Of a stretch of DNA of 64,000 bases, positions 13,101 through 28,100 are shown piece by piece. Numbering within the stretch: the stretch's first letter is position 1; each line of letters opens with the position of its first letter. The translations under genes were made by a program, and so were the position numbers. Under the pieces are notes generated by a model. That model saw nothing but the letters and a program-made list of their open reading frames with translations. It was not told where the DNA came from and searched no databases. Origin of the DNA: Hymenolepis diminuta (lineage: Eukaryota; Platyhelminthes; Cestoda; Cyclophyllidea; Hymenolepididae); contig CAADRB010000001.1 in NCBI GenBank assembly GCA_900708905.1, forward strand, positions 2,459,831 through 2,523,830. The letters are read 5' to 3'.

Positions 13101-16100
13101 GAGGCAGAGCAATAGCATTGACACTCTTGGATCAGGCTTGATATATATTTTAGGACACAGATGGACAAAACTGTTCAAAGTTCACCTTTATAGCACGACA
13201 GTCAACAGATGCTAAAACATTTAATCCTGAATAGCCTCCTAAAACGGTAAAAAACGCTTTTTCGCATTTCAATAAAATAAACGAGTTGTCCTTAAAATCC
13301 CCAAATTTTAAATCTAAAGGCTATAAATTGGATGGCAATTAACGTTTAACGGATACAAATAAATGAACATTTTACAGCCTAAGCATATACATATATTTAC
13401 TGTCATATTAAAGACGAGTTAGTCTTCGTCGGAAGATTAAAGAAAGTCTATGATTAGGTTTACAACGATTTTGATTGCCTTGCACAAGCATGAATCACCA
13501 GATGACACAGATTTATATCTGTCAACACAATCCGGTAATCGGTAATACCACTCACGGTGTCTTGATCTGGTCAATAGATGCATAGCCAATTTCTCCGAAA
13601 TTGGGATAAAATAGGGCTTTATATTATGGAATCATATAAACATTTTATAGCTCTATTAGAAATCGCCAACGTATAATAGGGGAACTTTTCAGGCTGTTCC
13701 CGTTCCCAGCTTTAATTCTATAAGATAGACGATGATAGAATATTCATTTTAAGAGGGGATGGAAAGAAGGCAACAACGTCGTAACTAATAAATTAATCGT
13801 GTGCGATAAACAATTTAAAGGATTAGAGATGACTTTTAAGCAAAACAGTGAGAAATAAGTAAAAACCGGTTATCTTTTCTTCATTTTCCTTAATGATTCA
13901 TTAACAATAATCTCCTTATTTTATTCACTAACTGCTGGTTTCCTATCTCGGGGATCAGTTAAGAACCTAACACATCTGCAATTCTGAAATTCATTTATAA
14001 ATGTAAGTTCCTCGATAGATAAAATATCCTTTAAAAAATTGTAATATTGTCAATATCCGAATAATTTAAAAGCAAAATAAAAACAAAACTTAGATTCTGT
14101 TTAATATAAATGAAGTTGAAAGTTAAATTGAAGTTGTTTATATAATAACCAGTAATAAACGTTAAAAATTGCCAAATTGCACTTCCGTTCTAATTCCTAG
14201 GATTTAATACTGATTTAAACAAATAAATAGGCATTAGTTTATCGTTCCACTTCAGCTGAAACTGTATTTTTTTCTCTTGCGGCAAGATCTCCCAAAACCA
14301 ACACTCCCCAAGATGCTCAAGTTGAAAAATCCGCTTTAATTAAATGGAGAAAATTCATTTATATATGATAACTTCTAAAACTCAAATTAAGCCCAGTGGT
14401 TTCAAATTAGATCAGTTAAATCCCCATTACTGGATATCTCAAGATCAAAACTCATTGATGAATAGATATGTACTGGTGATTCTCACACTATTAAACATTC
14501 AAGAATTTGCCAAGGTTTCAGCACAATATGAAGTTCTAAAACACGTTGTTTGATGGACCATTATGGAAGTATGTACTCAGATAGATGCGAAGACTGCAAC
14601 ATAGCCTCTAGTACAATATATTACCTTCCCCCTCTACCTTTTTTAATAAAAAATCCATTAATTATTATCGCATGCGATTTTAGAAAAAAGGAAGTTACAT
14701 CGGATTAGTTTTGGGAATATAATTTCGTAGTTACATTCCGCTAACTTTTTCATAGAGGAGATTGTGTAAAAGGGTATACACCCTACTGCCCAAATCGTAT
14801 AGTTGATAAGACTTTCGGATTTTGGGTTAATTAGTTATAGACAGCATTTGAGATACCACTCCAATCCCCCAAATTAATGTTATAAGGCAATATTTGGCCT
14901 CTCTATAACAAAATTGAAGGACGTGTAAAATTAAAATAATGTCCCACAGGTTATGAAGCCAGCAGTGCGGGGAATTCGATACAGATCACATTGCACTGTA
15001 TATGATTGGTGCAGTAGAGAAAAAAGGTTATAGTAAAAATATTTACTGCCATAGCAATGATGACAAGACCCATGCACTGGTACCGCAAGTGCAGTGAAAG
15101 TGACAAACTGTGCTATTTAAGTCAAAATTATAAAGTAATATTATATTTTTGTTAAATAATAAAAAGGGAGTATGAGATGCCCCAAAAAATAGCCAAGCAA
15201 GGGGAGAGCTTTAGTACATCCGAAAAGCTAGCTGGAGAAGAAAATGCTTGAATGAGATATCTTGATGAGCTAAGATTCGTAATCACTTTGATTCCTTTAT
15301 TAGTACATATTTCACAGGCCAATGCCAATTTGTCTAATACTATCAAAATAGTGTAAATGTCAGTTTTTACAAATTCAAGAAGTGTGATGGGACCGTGTCC
15401 GTCATCACAGCTTCGGAATATTTCGATAGGAGAGTTCAGGCTTTGATACGAACAAAGATTTTCAGCTTAGCAGAACTCAATGGCATTTCTATGTCAGTGT
15501 TATTTCACTAAACGCAGACACTGAGATTAAGTAGGAAGAAATATAAAACCATTTTTACATCCACTAGTAACACAACGAAGAAAAATGATGGAGAGAATAG
15601 TTAGTCTTTATAATGCGACCTAATAAAAAAACTAAATTAAATTTAGAGCAATTTTTTATTAACATTTAAATTAATTAAATCAAAATTTAAACAAGTTAAG
15701 AGAATGTCTTATTAAATGCGATTTGACTAAGATAGAGGAAAATGTCCAAGAGCATCTCTTTTGAGAACATTCTAACGCCGCTTCAAACAAATAAACACTA
15801 TTATTACTATTACCATTATTACATAGCAATACAAGAAATATTACAAAAAATACTGATCGTCGGAAAGCACCTTTTCATTAAGGTATGAAAAGAGAGAGGG
15901 GTCATGCGGAAGCAGGTGAAGTTAGGGAACAGAATTATAGGAACAATGAGATGTCCACCTACCTCACAAAATCCTAAAGTTCAAATTTCATGAACTGACT
16001 CCCAGATTCGTTGATGAGATTACGTTCACGATATTTAATCTTTGATGACCAGTTTACTTAGTCCCGTAGTTGGTCATGCCACCCCGATTAATTTGCACCT

Positions 16101-19100
16101 TATTACGGCCAAGATTGGGTGAATTAACCATATAAATGTTGTAAATGGATGGACTAGATTAATCTAAACTGGGCTATTAAAATAGTGAAATAAAAAAGTC
16201 ACTGACTTGTATGAATTTGACCTTTTACCGCTATGAAGGATGACTAACACTTAAAAATTTTATGACTCCAACAGTTGCGGCATGCATAAAAATGTATCAA
16301 ATTTGAAAAATCCACATCTACTTCATGTGCCGAAACTAGGCTAAATGTGAGTTCTCACTAAAGTCTTGAAGATAACCGGTCTATTCCACTATGATAAAAG
16401 TTCAAGATGAGGTGAACTTTTCGATTACTTACCATTATTTTTTGAGGGAGTGCAGATAAAGTGGATGATATTTTTACTATTTCCTACTTGCGCTCCTTAT
16501 TTGGATCCCTGACGAATGCATCCATTTAAATGAATGAAACGGGAGTGGAATCCCCCTATTGTAAATTAATGACCAAATCAATTAATAAAATAAAGGCAAA
16601 TAAGTAGGAAAATTGATCTATCAGATATGTAAGGAATCACGAGACAATTTTACGCCGGAAAGAGCCAACACACATGGAATGGTCGTAACAGCTCAAAAGA
16701 GGATATGTTCGATCATCAACACTAATCAGCAACTCAATAAGCTCTAAAATCGCAGACATGAACTCACTCTATAGAAAAATTAAGTTTATTATTTTTTGTT
16801 CCGACGTGGGCCGCAATAATAGTATCAAAGAAATACAAATAAACTTTTGGATTATGACTGAGATTTATTAGCGGATCGAAATAAACTCATTTTGTGCAAA
16901 TTTTAACCCAAAAATAAAAGTTGGAAAGCTATTTCAAAAATGATTTTAAAATTTTTTTATAGAGGTTACTAATAACTTGAAGTTTTTAACTACATTTACT
17001 AGCATTATTCCACTCAAAATATATATTCATACCATTTACACTGAAATAACCGAAATGTGTGAAGGATAACAACCACACATTCTAAACGAATCTTCGAAAA
17101 AGGTAAACTCTCGTGTGAAATCCTCTACCCAAGAGACTTCAAAATACCACCCTTATCATCAAAACGCGTGAAATTACATCATGGTTTAGCTTAGATGAAA
17201 TCCTAAGTACTATGGGGCTGACTACAACTCCAGGTTAAATAACAAGCGAGTGTATACTTTCAAAATGAGATCACATTAAACAATAATCATTCATAGCAAA
17301 AAATGAACAATTTAATTAAATGAAACGGAATGCATTCTTTGGAACTCAGAAATATAGACACTGGAAACCAATATAACGATTTAGCAAGTTTCATGAAAAT
17401 AACAAACTTCTCTTTCTTATAATATATTTGAGCAGTGCAACTCATTCAATGATAATAGTTATTCAAGACACTGATAAATAAATAAAAGCCTCTTTTCGGT
17501 TCAATTAGAATAGCAGCCCGTTAACTGTTCAATGAATTATAATATAGTTTCACTTACTTGCTACGATAACATGTTCTCTTAAGGACGGACTAGGAGGAAC
17601 AAAATGCGACCTTTGACGACTATCAACTGAATCCGCCTCTAAAGTCGACGGAACACTACAACTTTCTGTTGTGATAGCTGTGTTGGTACTGTCTGAGAAA
17701 TCCGACCTTGCCGATTCCATGGAGTCAGGTCGATGACCGTTTGAATAATTATGTTCGTGATAATGTTGATAAATACGAGCTTGGGATTGGTGATGTGAAT
17801 GATGGAGCTGTCTATGGGGCTGCTGAGGCGTCTGAGCTTTTCTCAAACTGTACTGACTGTGATGAGGACTGCAATTAGGAGTTGCCACCTAAATGTATCA
17901 AATCGCGAAATTCAATAATATAAAATATATCAAGAATCGAAAACATGTGCACAGGTGCGGTGATAAGAAATCATGATTTCAAATTTAACAAAAAAATATG
18001 TAAACGCTGTGGAATAACATTCTCCGATACAAATACCTATTAGTTAACATTTTTATGGTCTGCTAAATAAAGAGATGTAATATTTTAGCATTTGGAAGGA
18101 AATGTTACATCTCGTTTCATTTTACTTCTGGCTTTGGACAGAATTTTCAAGTCATAGCATATGACGGCACAGATGAGGTTGTGTGTGACCAGCTTGACGA
18201 TCTCCCCCTATTCAAAGAATGTCTCAGTGGTCAGTTAGTATTGGCGCACAAATGTACATGTTGGCCAGGCAGATGTCACATTTGAAATCACTCCACACCT
18301 AATAATTCACAATGAGAGCGACATCGTGAAAATCATAGAAGTCCAAGAAGGTTCTGTGCTCTAGCACAACTTTCTTTGGAGAAGGCTTTGAGAGTCTTTC
18401 CAATGGACCTTTCACTCCGGTGATTGGGTTTGAAATCAGTATCCATCCTCACCTCGAATATGATTACGATGTTTCATGCTAACTTTAGGACAACCGGAAA
18501 AGTAATGGAGATTATGACATTTGTCCTCCACACATTAATGTAATTCTGTTATTTTATTAGAAAATTGATTGATCGGACACCGAAAAAAGCTCTATGTTGT
18601 TGTTTGGTCTTGGAATGAACAATTCCTCCAAATTGCCCCTAATTCGTCAACCATGCTTATCGATATGCCAGCGTTACAACAAAGTCTTAACAAAACTAAA
18701 ATAATGTAAAATGTGAAACAACCAATTTGTGTTCTTCTAAAAATACAGTTAGAGAAAACTTCGGTGAAGCTGCAGGAAAAATTGCAGATGAATCCAGTGG
18801 TAACGAAGAAAGAGGAGGAAGCTTATCTGTTAACGATAATTTCAATTTCAAATTTAAAAACGCGAATTCGTATTCATCAATGCGATTACGATCAAACTGT
18901 ATAAATTTGAATTCATGATTTCAAACCTACAAAAACGCCATGTGAATTAACATTCCTCAATACGCTTTGCTATTGATTCAAACTTTCACAATCTGCTGAA
19001 TTCGCCGTGGATCTCAGCCATTTCAAATCGCAACAATAAGTAAAGTTCGACAGAAGTCACAAAAATATTCAAATGAAATATAGTATGAAAATAATTTGCC

Positions 19101-22100
19101 ACCTAAGAGGAGCAAATCATAAATCCAGCGACCTCCAGATATTTACGTGCTCAAGAGCGGATCACAATGAAGCTCAGAAACCAGTTGTAGGCGGTAATGA
19201 AATATTACAGTATACAAGTTCAGACCGATGCAAGCTATGGCATGCACATAACAAAGAGATAGATTTACGTTAGCACAAATCTGGATCATTTGAAATCCAA
19301 CAAAATTATAAGAGGTGATCAGTAAATTTTAAGGTACTACTGAGGAACTTTAGAGACTCATTGAATTAAGCAAAAATAAGAACTTGACACGAGAATAACT
19401 TACTTTGAAATCCGCTTTAAGAAAATTAGTACCCATATAAGTGATACTAGAGTTGTGGAAACAAAAAACAATCTAGGCACCTGAGGACAGCTTCTATGCA
19501 AGGGTTCGACGATAGTAATGACAAATCTGGAATATCGAACTCCAATAGGAACCGCACACTTCCCATTACTTAACATTAATTCAATTAAAAAGGTAAAGTA
19601 TTTACAGGGAATGAGAATGTCCTGGCTAAAAGTCTACTACCAACAAGTGGGCAGATAATTCCGACTCATATTTCCGACTCTTTTCATATATAAAAAAAGC
19701 GATTTTTAGCTAAATTATCATAAAAGCTTCATCCGAGAAGGAAGGTGAAATGAAATCCGAATAGCACAAACCTGATCAAACCATTAATCCTTCAGTCTAA
19801 TTCCAAATGGATTTTTCGGATAATATGGTACTGTTAGAAACACAAACCAAATATTTTCGATTTCTCATCCCAAGTGCACTGGATTATTGATTATTTGATT
19901 TCTACGCCTGCATCTGGCTATGTTTGACCACAACTAAAACATTTGTCGATGTAAATAGTGGCTACCCATGCAGTTAATTGTTTACCACACATCCAGTTCT
20001 ACATAAGCAAACTTATTTTCTTATTAAAAAGACGCGTGAGTTATAGGCCTTCTCCTTTCCTTTTCCTGGAGTCTGAGTGGTTGCAGCTTTATAAAGGGGC
20101 AGCTGGACGCCATAAAAGATACCGTTTGTTAATCTATTTAATAATAATAAGCATACTAGCCTACAGATAACTTATCAGATCCGTTTGGTTTGAATCCAGT
20201 CGGCGAAGCCACAGACGATACTAGGGACGGTGGTTTAGGAGGGGGAGGTGGATTAGGACCAGGCCAAATACAGAATCGGCAACGACCACTGGATCCTAGC
20301 TGAATAATATCTCCAGGAGCGAGCCAGTGGGCGTTTGAAGTGGATATTCGATGCTTTCTCTCGGAGTCGTGTGAATTAACCGTGGGTGAGACGAGTCTTC
20401 GACCGTTAACAAGAACTGGTGCAAGAGATTCCTGGGCAACTGGAGCACAAACTAACCAACCACGGGATGAGGAAGTTTCTTTTGAAGAAGGTTGCCAAAT
20501 GACTATGTGAAATGGGATTACGTCTTGATAGGAGTTGCCTGGAAGTGTCACAAGAAGTGGAAATTTGGAAGAGGGATTTTGAGAAGTACCAACACAAACC
20601 TAAAAATAAAAAGGAATTATAACTCCTTGTATCGAAGGAATCTTACATAAATATACTAAAAAAACAAATAACTCGAAAATAACATATTTTAAGCAACCAA
20701 CTTCCCGTACTATTTTGATCAAGATGGCCTTTTATACAGAATTCAACGTTCTTGCAAAGGAAGCATTCTTGTTTCTCTACCTGTATTAGTAAAAACGCTA
20801 GGGTATCATGTTCATTTAGACGTATTCCCACTTAAGCCTGCATATAAATGACCCACCATGAAAAAGCATTGGTCCTCGACTTCTAATTCACCTATGACCA
20901 TCCTCAGTATAGTGATCACCTAACATTTAAACCATCTTAAACAGGTGCTAATTGCGGCAACCTAAGTAAGCCAAAGAGTACACATGATTTACTCATTTTA
21001 GTACCAGAAATCGTTTTGAGCTGAATCAGGTTGACGTGAAATAGCAGCAAATGCCCGATTTTACCAATAAAAAAATCACTATTCAATTTTTTAAACTTGA
21101 TCGGCTGCTTAAGTTTTCCTCTGCTGCCATAAAATTTCGAATTGGTTTTTGAAATACGGGATTGTGCAACTGTGAATGAATACAAGTCTTCGCCCATGAA
21201 AGCCGAGAACTATTTACAACTGTTAGCTAATCACCTTCAAAACTAACCTCCAATCGAACGGCAAATCTCTAATACACTCGTCCATAGCGTTCACAAAGAC
21301 AGAAGTAACAGAAATTCCCGTTTTCAAGGCTGAATTCTCCTAATTTTACTTTACTCATCCATGATTAAGATTATATTGAAAGCTATATCTCCCTTGTTTA
21401 AATCGATTAATTTATACATCTTTTAATCAAACAGAATAAATGATTGAGTTATATTTTCTTTATCATAAATTTGGGATCATAAAATTATAAATACTTTTGT
21501 ATCCAGAGAATATTTCGCATGTTCTGTTGAAAATTTAGTAACTAATGCTAGATAAGAGAATAAAACAAAGAGACAGTTGATTTTCTGATGCTATCAAGTG
21601 GATTAAAGAGACGAAAAGCAACGTTAACAAACGCTAATTTACAGGGATGCACTTAGGAAAAACATATTGCAGAGCACTGCAATGTGCTAAAATACAACGG
21701 TTTTTATAAGTAAATTTATTGGGATAACTCATTCCCTACCAAAAGAATAAGCTTACAACAGAAATTAAACGGAAATTAGACAAAAATACATTAAAATTTG
21801 TATTTATACTCCCTGAAGCATATAGTAAAGTTCATGGGTAAGAATTTAGTTTAAAAATCAATAAATAAAGAGGATTTATTCTTAATAAACCAGATCTTTT
21901 TATCTCATAAGAGAGTATTAATTTTCTTTGCGCTGAATAGGCGTAATTAACAAGCTTACCTAAATACCTCCACCGTTTAAAACCACTAGATAGTGGTATA
22001 AATTTTATGAGGAAATATGGTCTTTCAGAGCAGTCTTTTTCACAAAATTAGTCTTGTTTTCTTTCGTGAGTTCGTGACAAAAAAATTAAATTATTTTTAC

Positions 22101-25100
22101 CTCATCTTAGAGTATCAGTTAACATGGGGCAATTAAACCCTGTACACTAGTGATTGATGATAAATGTCTTCAACCTGAATGCTTTCTTAGGCAAAATAAT
22201 TTAGATTAATGTTTTTAATGCGTTAGCCTCATTAGAAGTACATTAAATGGATAACTGAATAATACGGACATCAGAAGTACACCGACAACCCAGAGGTTTC
22301 AAAATAGACCTCTACCGGTAATACAGTAATGTAAATAATCCGACTCACCGGTCACTCTGATCAACAAGAGTGACAGAATGCAGGTTTCTCGTAAAAACCT
22401 TAAGTGATTGAGGTGATATTGACACTTCCCTTATATATATCGAGAATATTTAAATATTACCATAAAATATTACACTTAGTATTGAGCATACATCGGGAAA
22501 TCTTATTATAGGGCATATATATGATTGCTGATAGATAGTAAAAATCAAATCCACACAGAGTTCCTACGCATAACATTTCACTAACCGGTTTCCATCCGAT
22601 TTATAATTAACTTCTAGAATAGATTACTGACACGAAACTTTAAAAAACTTCCCAAACTTAACTTAGGCAGAGGGAAGGTGTCCCGGAGTCGTGCTTACGA
22701 GAAATCCGTATTTTACCATGCATGTTGTTGACCGGAATTAGCAAGAGTAGTAGGCCATCCACATCACTGGATGCAATTGGAGAGATGTCAATCCCGTAGC
22801 CTCAGACTTGACACCCCTTAAAGGGGTTCTGCAACTTTGTCCCAAAATTTAATTACCTTTTTCACTGAAATATTTCAGAACTAATTTTATGAAGACACTA
22901 TGAGACAAGGTCAGCGCGAGGTCAAGACACGTAAACTATTTGCAGGTAAAAACTGTGATTTTATACATCTCTTAGGCATCAGTCTCTGAGGTTATATAAA
23001 CTAACATAAATATATGAAATAATCGATAAAATACATCTTAGAAATACGATAAGCGCATTACAGGGTGTTACAAAACCAAAACTATCAGACTACTACAGTG
23101 AGCCACCATTTTGAAATTAACTACGCCCATGTAAGGTGAAGAACTATAAGGATATTTAGGTAGGTCATTCATAATAAATAGAAATAATGCCCATACCCAA
23201 ATTCAAAAAAACAGAATCTAGACATGCGTGTAGAGCTGCGGATAGTTTTGGTGACGTTATAATGGGCTTAGCGTTGCATGGCAACAACCAATCAAAGAGT
23301 GGGGTTGTTAGACATGAGTCATGTTCAGTTAGATGGGTGACGCCCATTAGGGAAGGAAAATAAAGAATTCCAGGCGGAATTAGCGTCACCTACCAGACGT
23401 ATTCATATGTCAGACTTTTGTGGACATTGTAGACAGATTAAGTTGTCATCTGAAATGACAAGCTTCGAGGCTTTCAAAGTTAATGACTATTTTGAAATGG
23501 CAGTCGCAAACCAACTAATGAAGCGCTGAAGGGAGCGACAACTTTAAATATTCGTAAAATCGCCCCAATCTGCTAGATAATATTGGAAGAAATATCGACT
23601 TCATTTTGCAAAATAGTTCAGTAATTTCTTTAAACTCAATTATAAATGATATCTAGCACGAATATATTAACCTTTCTATATTTTATTTAATAAAGGAGTG
23701 GTTTGATTTTTATACGCTTAGGAAAAACTCGACGCAGCCTGGAAGTATTAGTTTAGGTAAAAAAATATTCCCTCGACCGAAAAATTAGCGAAATGAAAAC
23801 GCGTTATTACTTTTTGGCAAGAAACGCTAATGACCAAAAGTTAACGACATTAGAGTTGGTTTTATTTGGGTTGACTTTGTTCATTTCAACCAGAATTTCT
23901 TAAACTCGGGAAAAAGATTAAGAAAACTTTGCTTTGTTTGTTCTCAGTAAAGCGTTAAATAATATTATTTAATATTAATATTTAAATAATATTTTCATGA
24001 AAATCAAGAGGAAATAGAAACGAATGCCTACAAGGAAAATAAATGCAATTATATTGAATGAGTAGAAAACAAACAGTTAATTCAATAATTGTTATAATAT
24101 ATAAGTAGCGGTTTTGTCTAGAAGAATAATTATTCCATTAACTATCCTACCACCCACTGAGTTAAGTTTAATAAGGATATGACACTTAGAAATATCTTTT
24201 TGTCAAAACGATTTCTAGAAAAAAGAGGGGAAAACTCCTTACTTTTCAAATGGTATTTCAAATCACACTGCAGTAAATATAATGTTGAAAGCTACACATA
24301 TCTTTGTTAAGATCGTACCATCTAGATCAGATGGATTTAATAATAATGACGCAAAAGGTACCATTGCTTAACCCGAAATAGTGAAAAATAAACTTTATTG
24401 TTTTATTTAAATTTGGCTGAGGCATAATATATACCCGAAGTGGAATCTCCTAAATTCAGTAATATTACCTCTGACAACAACCTACATACTTTGTAGATGT
24501 ACTCGTACAAAATATATAAATAATTAAGTTAGAATTAAAGGAGATAAACAAAGTGAAGAAGAGCCAACTTACATAAAATACAGCAGGAGAAGGGGTAAAC
24601 GTACAGCCAGTAGGCCGTAAAGATAGTGACTGAAGTGAGAAGAACTTCCACTGTGACTTGAAATTTTCTTATGCAAATGGACGCATCAGTGATAGGTTTG
24701 GCACCAATTACATATGAGCAGAACAACGGCGGGTGAGCGAAAAACCTTGTGCATATGTGTATTTGGAGCGCAAATACACATGAATGCACGGAAGCACACT
24801 TTGTAGGATGAGGTAGAGAGCCAAAATCGGAAAGAGAACGTAATTTGAGTTAAGCATGTGTATGTTTGTGCACAGTGTTGCCAAATTAGTGTCAAATCAA
24901 CCCTTTTGTCTGAGCTGACATTATTTATACGTATGGATAAGCATTACATCCTTAAACACAGCCTTGAGGAGAACACTACTGATCTGACCTGTCCTTATTT
25001 GATTCGTTTGATCAAAGAACGATATGGGTAAGATGTAAAACTTTGAATATTACAGTTATAGGAGGGGAAAATGCAATGCCCCTGAAGGCGAAGATATTTG

Positions 25101-28100
25101 AGGAGCCTGATTTGTAATCGGTGGCTTAAAGTTCCAAACTATGTCAGACATGTGTTTTCTAGTCGAACGGAAGAAAATTGCACTGGATGTCGGTTTTCAT
25201 ACATAAAGGATTAAACGTAATTTACTGACTGGATCAAATGTGATTGATAGCAAAAAATATTTCTCATCTTGTATGGTTGCGCTACTCCCCTAGCTGAAGA
25301 TCTGCCATGACAGATTTAAAAAACTCCAATAGAACTTCCATCTACTTTTCAACCTCATTTTGTCTTCAGGAGTGTTTCCTCAATAACCATCAAACATATT
25401 CAAGAATAAATGCAGAAAGATAAGGGGAACACTTCTTCGAAATGGTCTAACAAATCTTGAATACCGGAAAACAGAGAGCCTTCCCAGTTAATTGAAATCT
25501 CATTCTCTCTACAACGAATCGGAGAACGGTAAAATACAACAACTTGAAATATTTGGTCTACCTTGGACAGTATTCAAATAGGTATAAAAGACCGAGTACA
25601 TATTTTGAAAGTCGAGCAAAAGAGAAAAAATTCATAGTCGGAAAATGGGACTATGTATATCACTCTTAGAGTTACCAGTTCCTGTTATTCTTAATTGTTA
25701 ATTATTTATCCTGGAATATACCAATGCAAAGAGTACGAGAAAAATTTTAATTCCAACATCCTAGTTCCCCAGTAAATGCTTAGCTGGTAAAATCATGGAT
25801 GTTAGAGCACGAAAGAATTACGGAATAAAGCGGTTTTATACCAGTTAAGCCGGAACGGAATTCACATGCCGGTCGGTAAAAGCAAACTGACCACTTTACC
25901 AGAAAGCCTCAAATGCAGATTATCATGAGAAATTTAATAAATATTTTATTTGAAAATGGGCCTGTCCTAGTAGCAGAAAAAAACCGAACTAAATTAGTAA
26001 CGTTGTGTATTCCCATGCTTATATAATATTACAGATAAATGCCAAAAAGGTAGAGAATCTATTTGCCCCAGTTAAATGTCCGTTTTTTTAATATTATGAT
26101 GAGCGCGGTATAGGTGCATAATTTAGGGAGTAGGAAAATTTGGACTATGGGTATCGGATTCTTACTTTCCCGCTAGTCATTCCAAAGAATATGTGCTCAA
26201 AGGTCCTTTGAAGAGGCTAGCATCGAATCAGATACCAATTTTGAGGATGATACTCTAATATGTGGCATCTTTACCAACCCTGCCCTTTCTAAAACTCAAA
26301 GGACCTGGAAACTGGGCACTTGAGATTCTTGCTGACTGATACCGTCAATAGTACAAAACTGTTTCATTATCTTCAAACATCCGCATACAATTGGAAGCTG
26401 ATAAATTCCGTAATAACATTTATTTCATTTTTCACCTTACTTGATTAAAAAATGCAAAAAAGAATCTCGTGTAAAAGAATTACAGCTTCGTTTAAAAGAA
26501 TAAATATAGAGTCAAGTTAAGATTTCTTCATTTCCTAAAAAATGAACACTTTAACATAGTAATACATAATGTTGTCTTAAAAATAATGCACTAAATTTAC
26601 ACATTTAACGTCTGTAACTCTAAAATTGGAGATAACAACTTTACAGACATAAATTCAAACAGTTTGTATTAATCCTGAGTTAGTCTCTACAAATAAACAT
26701 TTAGAAAATATGGATAATATTAAGTCAGACTTTCTAATCAATAATGATAAGTATTTCCAACTGTAAGAATCATTTTGCATCACAAAATTAAGAGAAATTT
26801 ATACACATGGATATGACTCACTTTCCCTAAATGCAGAGGAAGAGAATAGATCGTAGGTTTTCTGTTGTTCTTGCCCTCCGGTACTACTTCCACAAGGCAA
26901 GCAATAGAGTTATGATTTCCATTGGTAGTAGTTGGAGGTTTGAGTTGAGGAGTAGGCCTTCGTCTATTATTTTGATGATAAGGCAATCGAATAAGCTGTG
27001 AAGATGTCACTGTTTCACCATTAGATTTTCCATTCCTCTGTTTCTCAATTCGAGTCAGTCGTGGTCGGAGCTAGAAAAGTAAGATTTACTAAGAGAATTA
27101 CGAACCTCAAAAGTTGTCACAATTCCTTCAGGTGAAAGGTCAGGAGATAGCAGAAGTTTCAGCGGACAGAAATCATCCTGCAGCATTTCTTCATGAGCCT
27201 CCATTCCTGGAATCTCATTGGCATATCGAGTCCGCATAACTAAACAGTACGCTGACGGATCTGCAAACTGTAATCCATACTTGTCTAGAGCTTGTCGAAT
27301 GACCTGAGTGACGGTATCACGTGTGGACAGAAGGAGCGTTTTATAGGGTACACTGGGGTCAATCAATTCACCATAGATTTTCAGGGTTCCACCCATATCG
27401 TCGTAACCATTACCAGCGAATTGAGATAGTTTTGAACCCAAGACTTCCTGACGTGTCTTTTGCATGAGAGCTTCGGGATCGGAGATCATTCGTGTGAACG
27501 TGCTATTCGGAGGTGAATCACATCGGCTATCGAAGTTAAGATCAGGATCCGGGAAATCTAGGGCATCTTCATCATCATCATGTTTCCGAATACGTGGACC
27601 ACAACCGCTCGATGGTCCCTCATTTTTATCATAAACAGGTCCTCGACTACACAGTAGGTTTTCAAGACCAAGAATACTTTTGGAAGCTTTCTTAACAGGC
27701 TTCGTCCCATTCTTCTTAATCAGCTCATTGGATTTATGATTACTCTGCGGAGAATCTGCTTTAGAGCTTGCCTAAGAAAACCAGCGCACAAAATAATAAT
27801 TTAATTAAAACGGACGTAAATTTGAAACAAGTTATCAACATACCTGATTATCAGACGTAACTTTTAAAATAAATTTTCCTTCTTGTCCAAGTTTAGTCCA
27901 ATTTAATTGAACAAGAAGAGGATATTCATCAGCATCCAACTTTCTCTCTGCAAAACAATTTAGGGAAAAACAAAAATACCTGAATTTGTGAAGTGTTCAT
28001 ATAATCCACATTTCTGAGGATCGAGATGAACTGAGATGAGATAAAACTTCTCCAGAAGCAAAGGAATAATCTCACTAGTCTTCATAGTACTTGATACTCT

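Noticed and set aside
22660..22840. GC-richer patch with the palindrome ACCCCTTAAAGGGGT, considered as an RNA gene
   Set aside because: No tRNA arms, no GGTTCGA box and no extended secondary structure could be recognised.
24535..24895. Third copy of the 5.5/8.9 kb repeat
   Set aside because: Only scattered matches such as GGTTTTTCG and a CTACTGGCTGTACG block. Too weak to annotate by eye.
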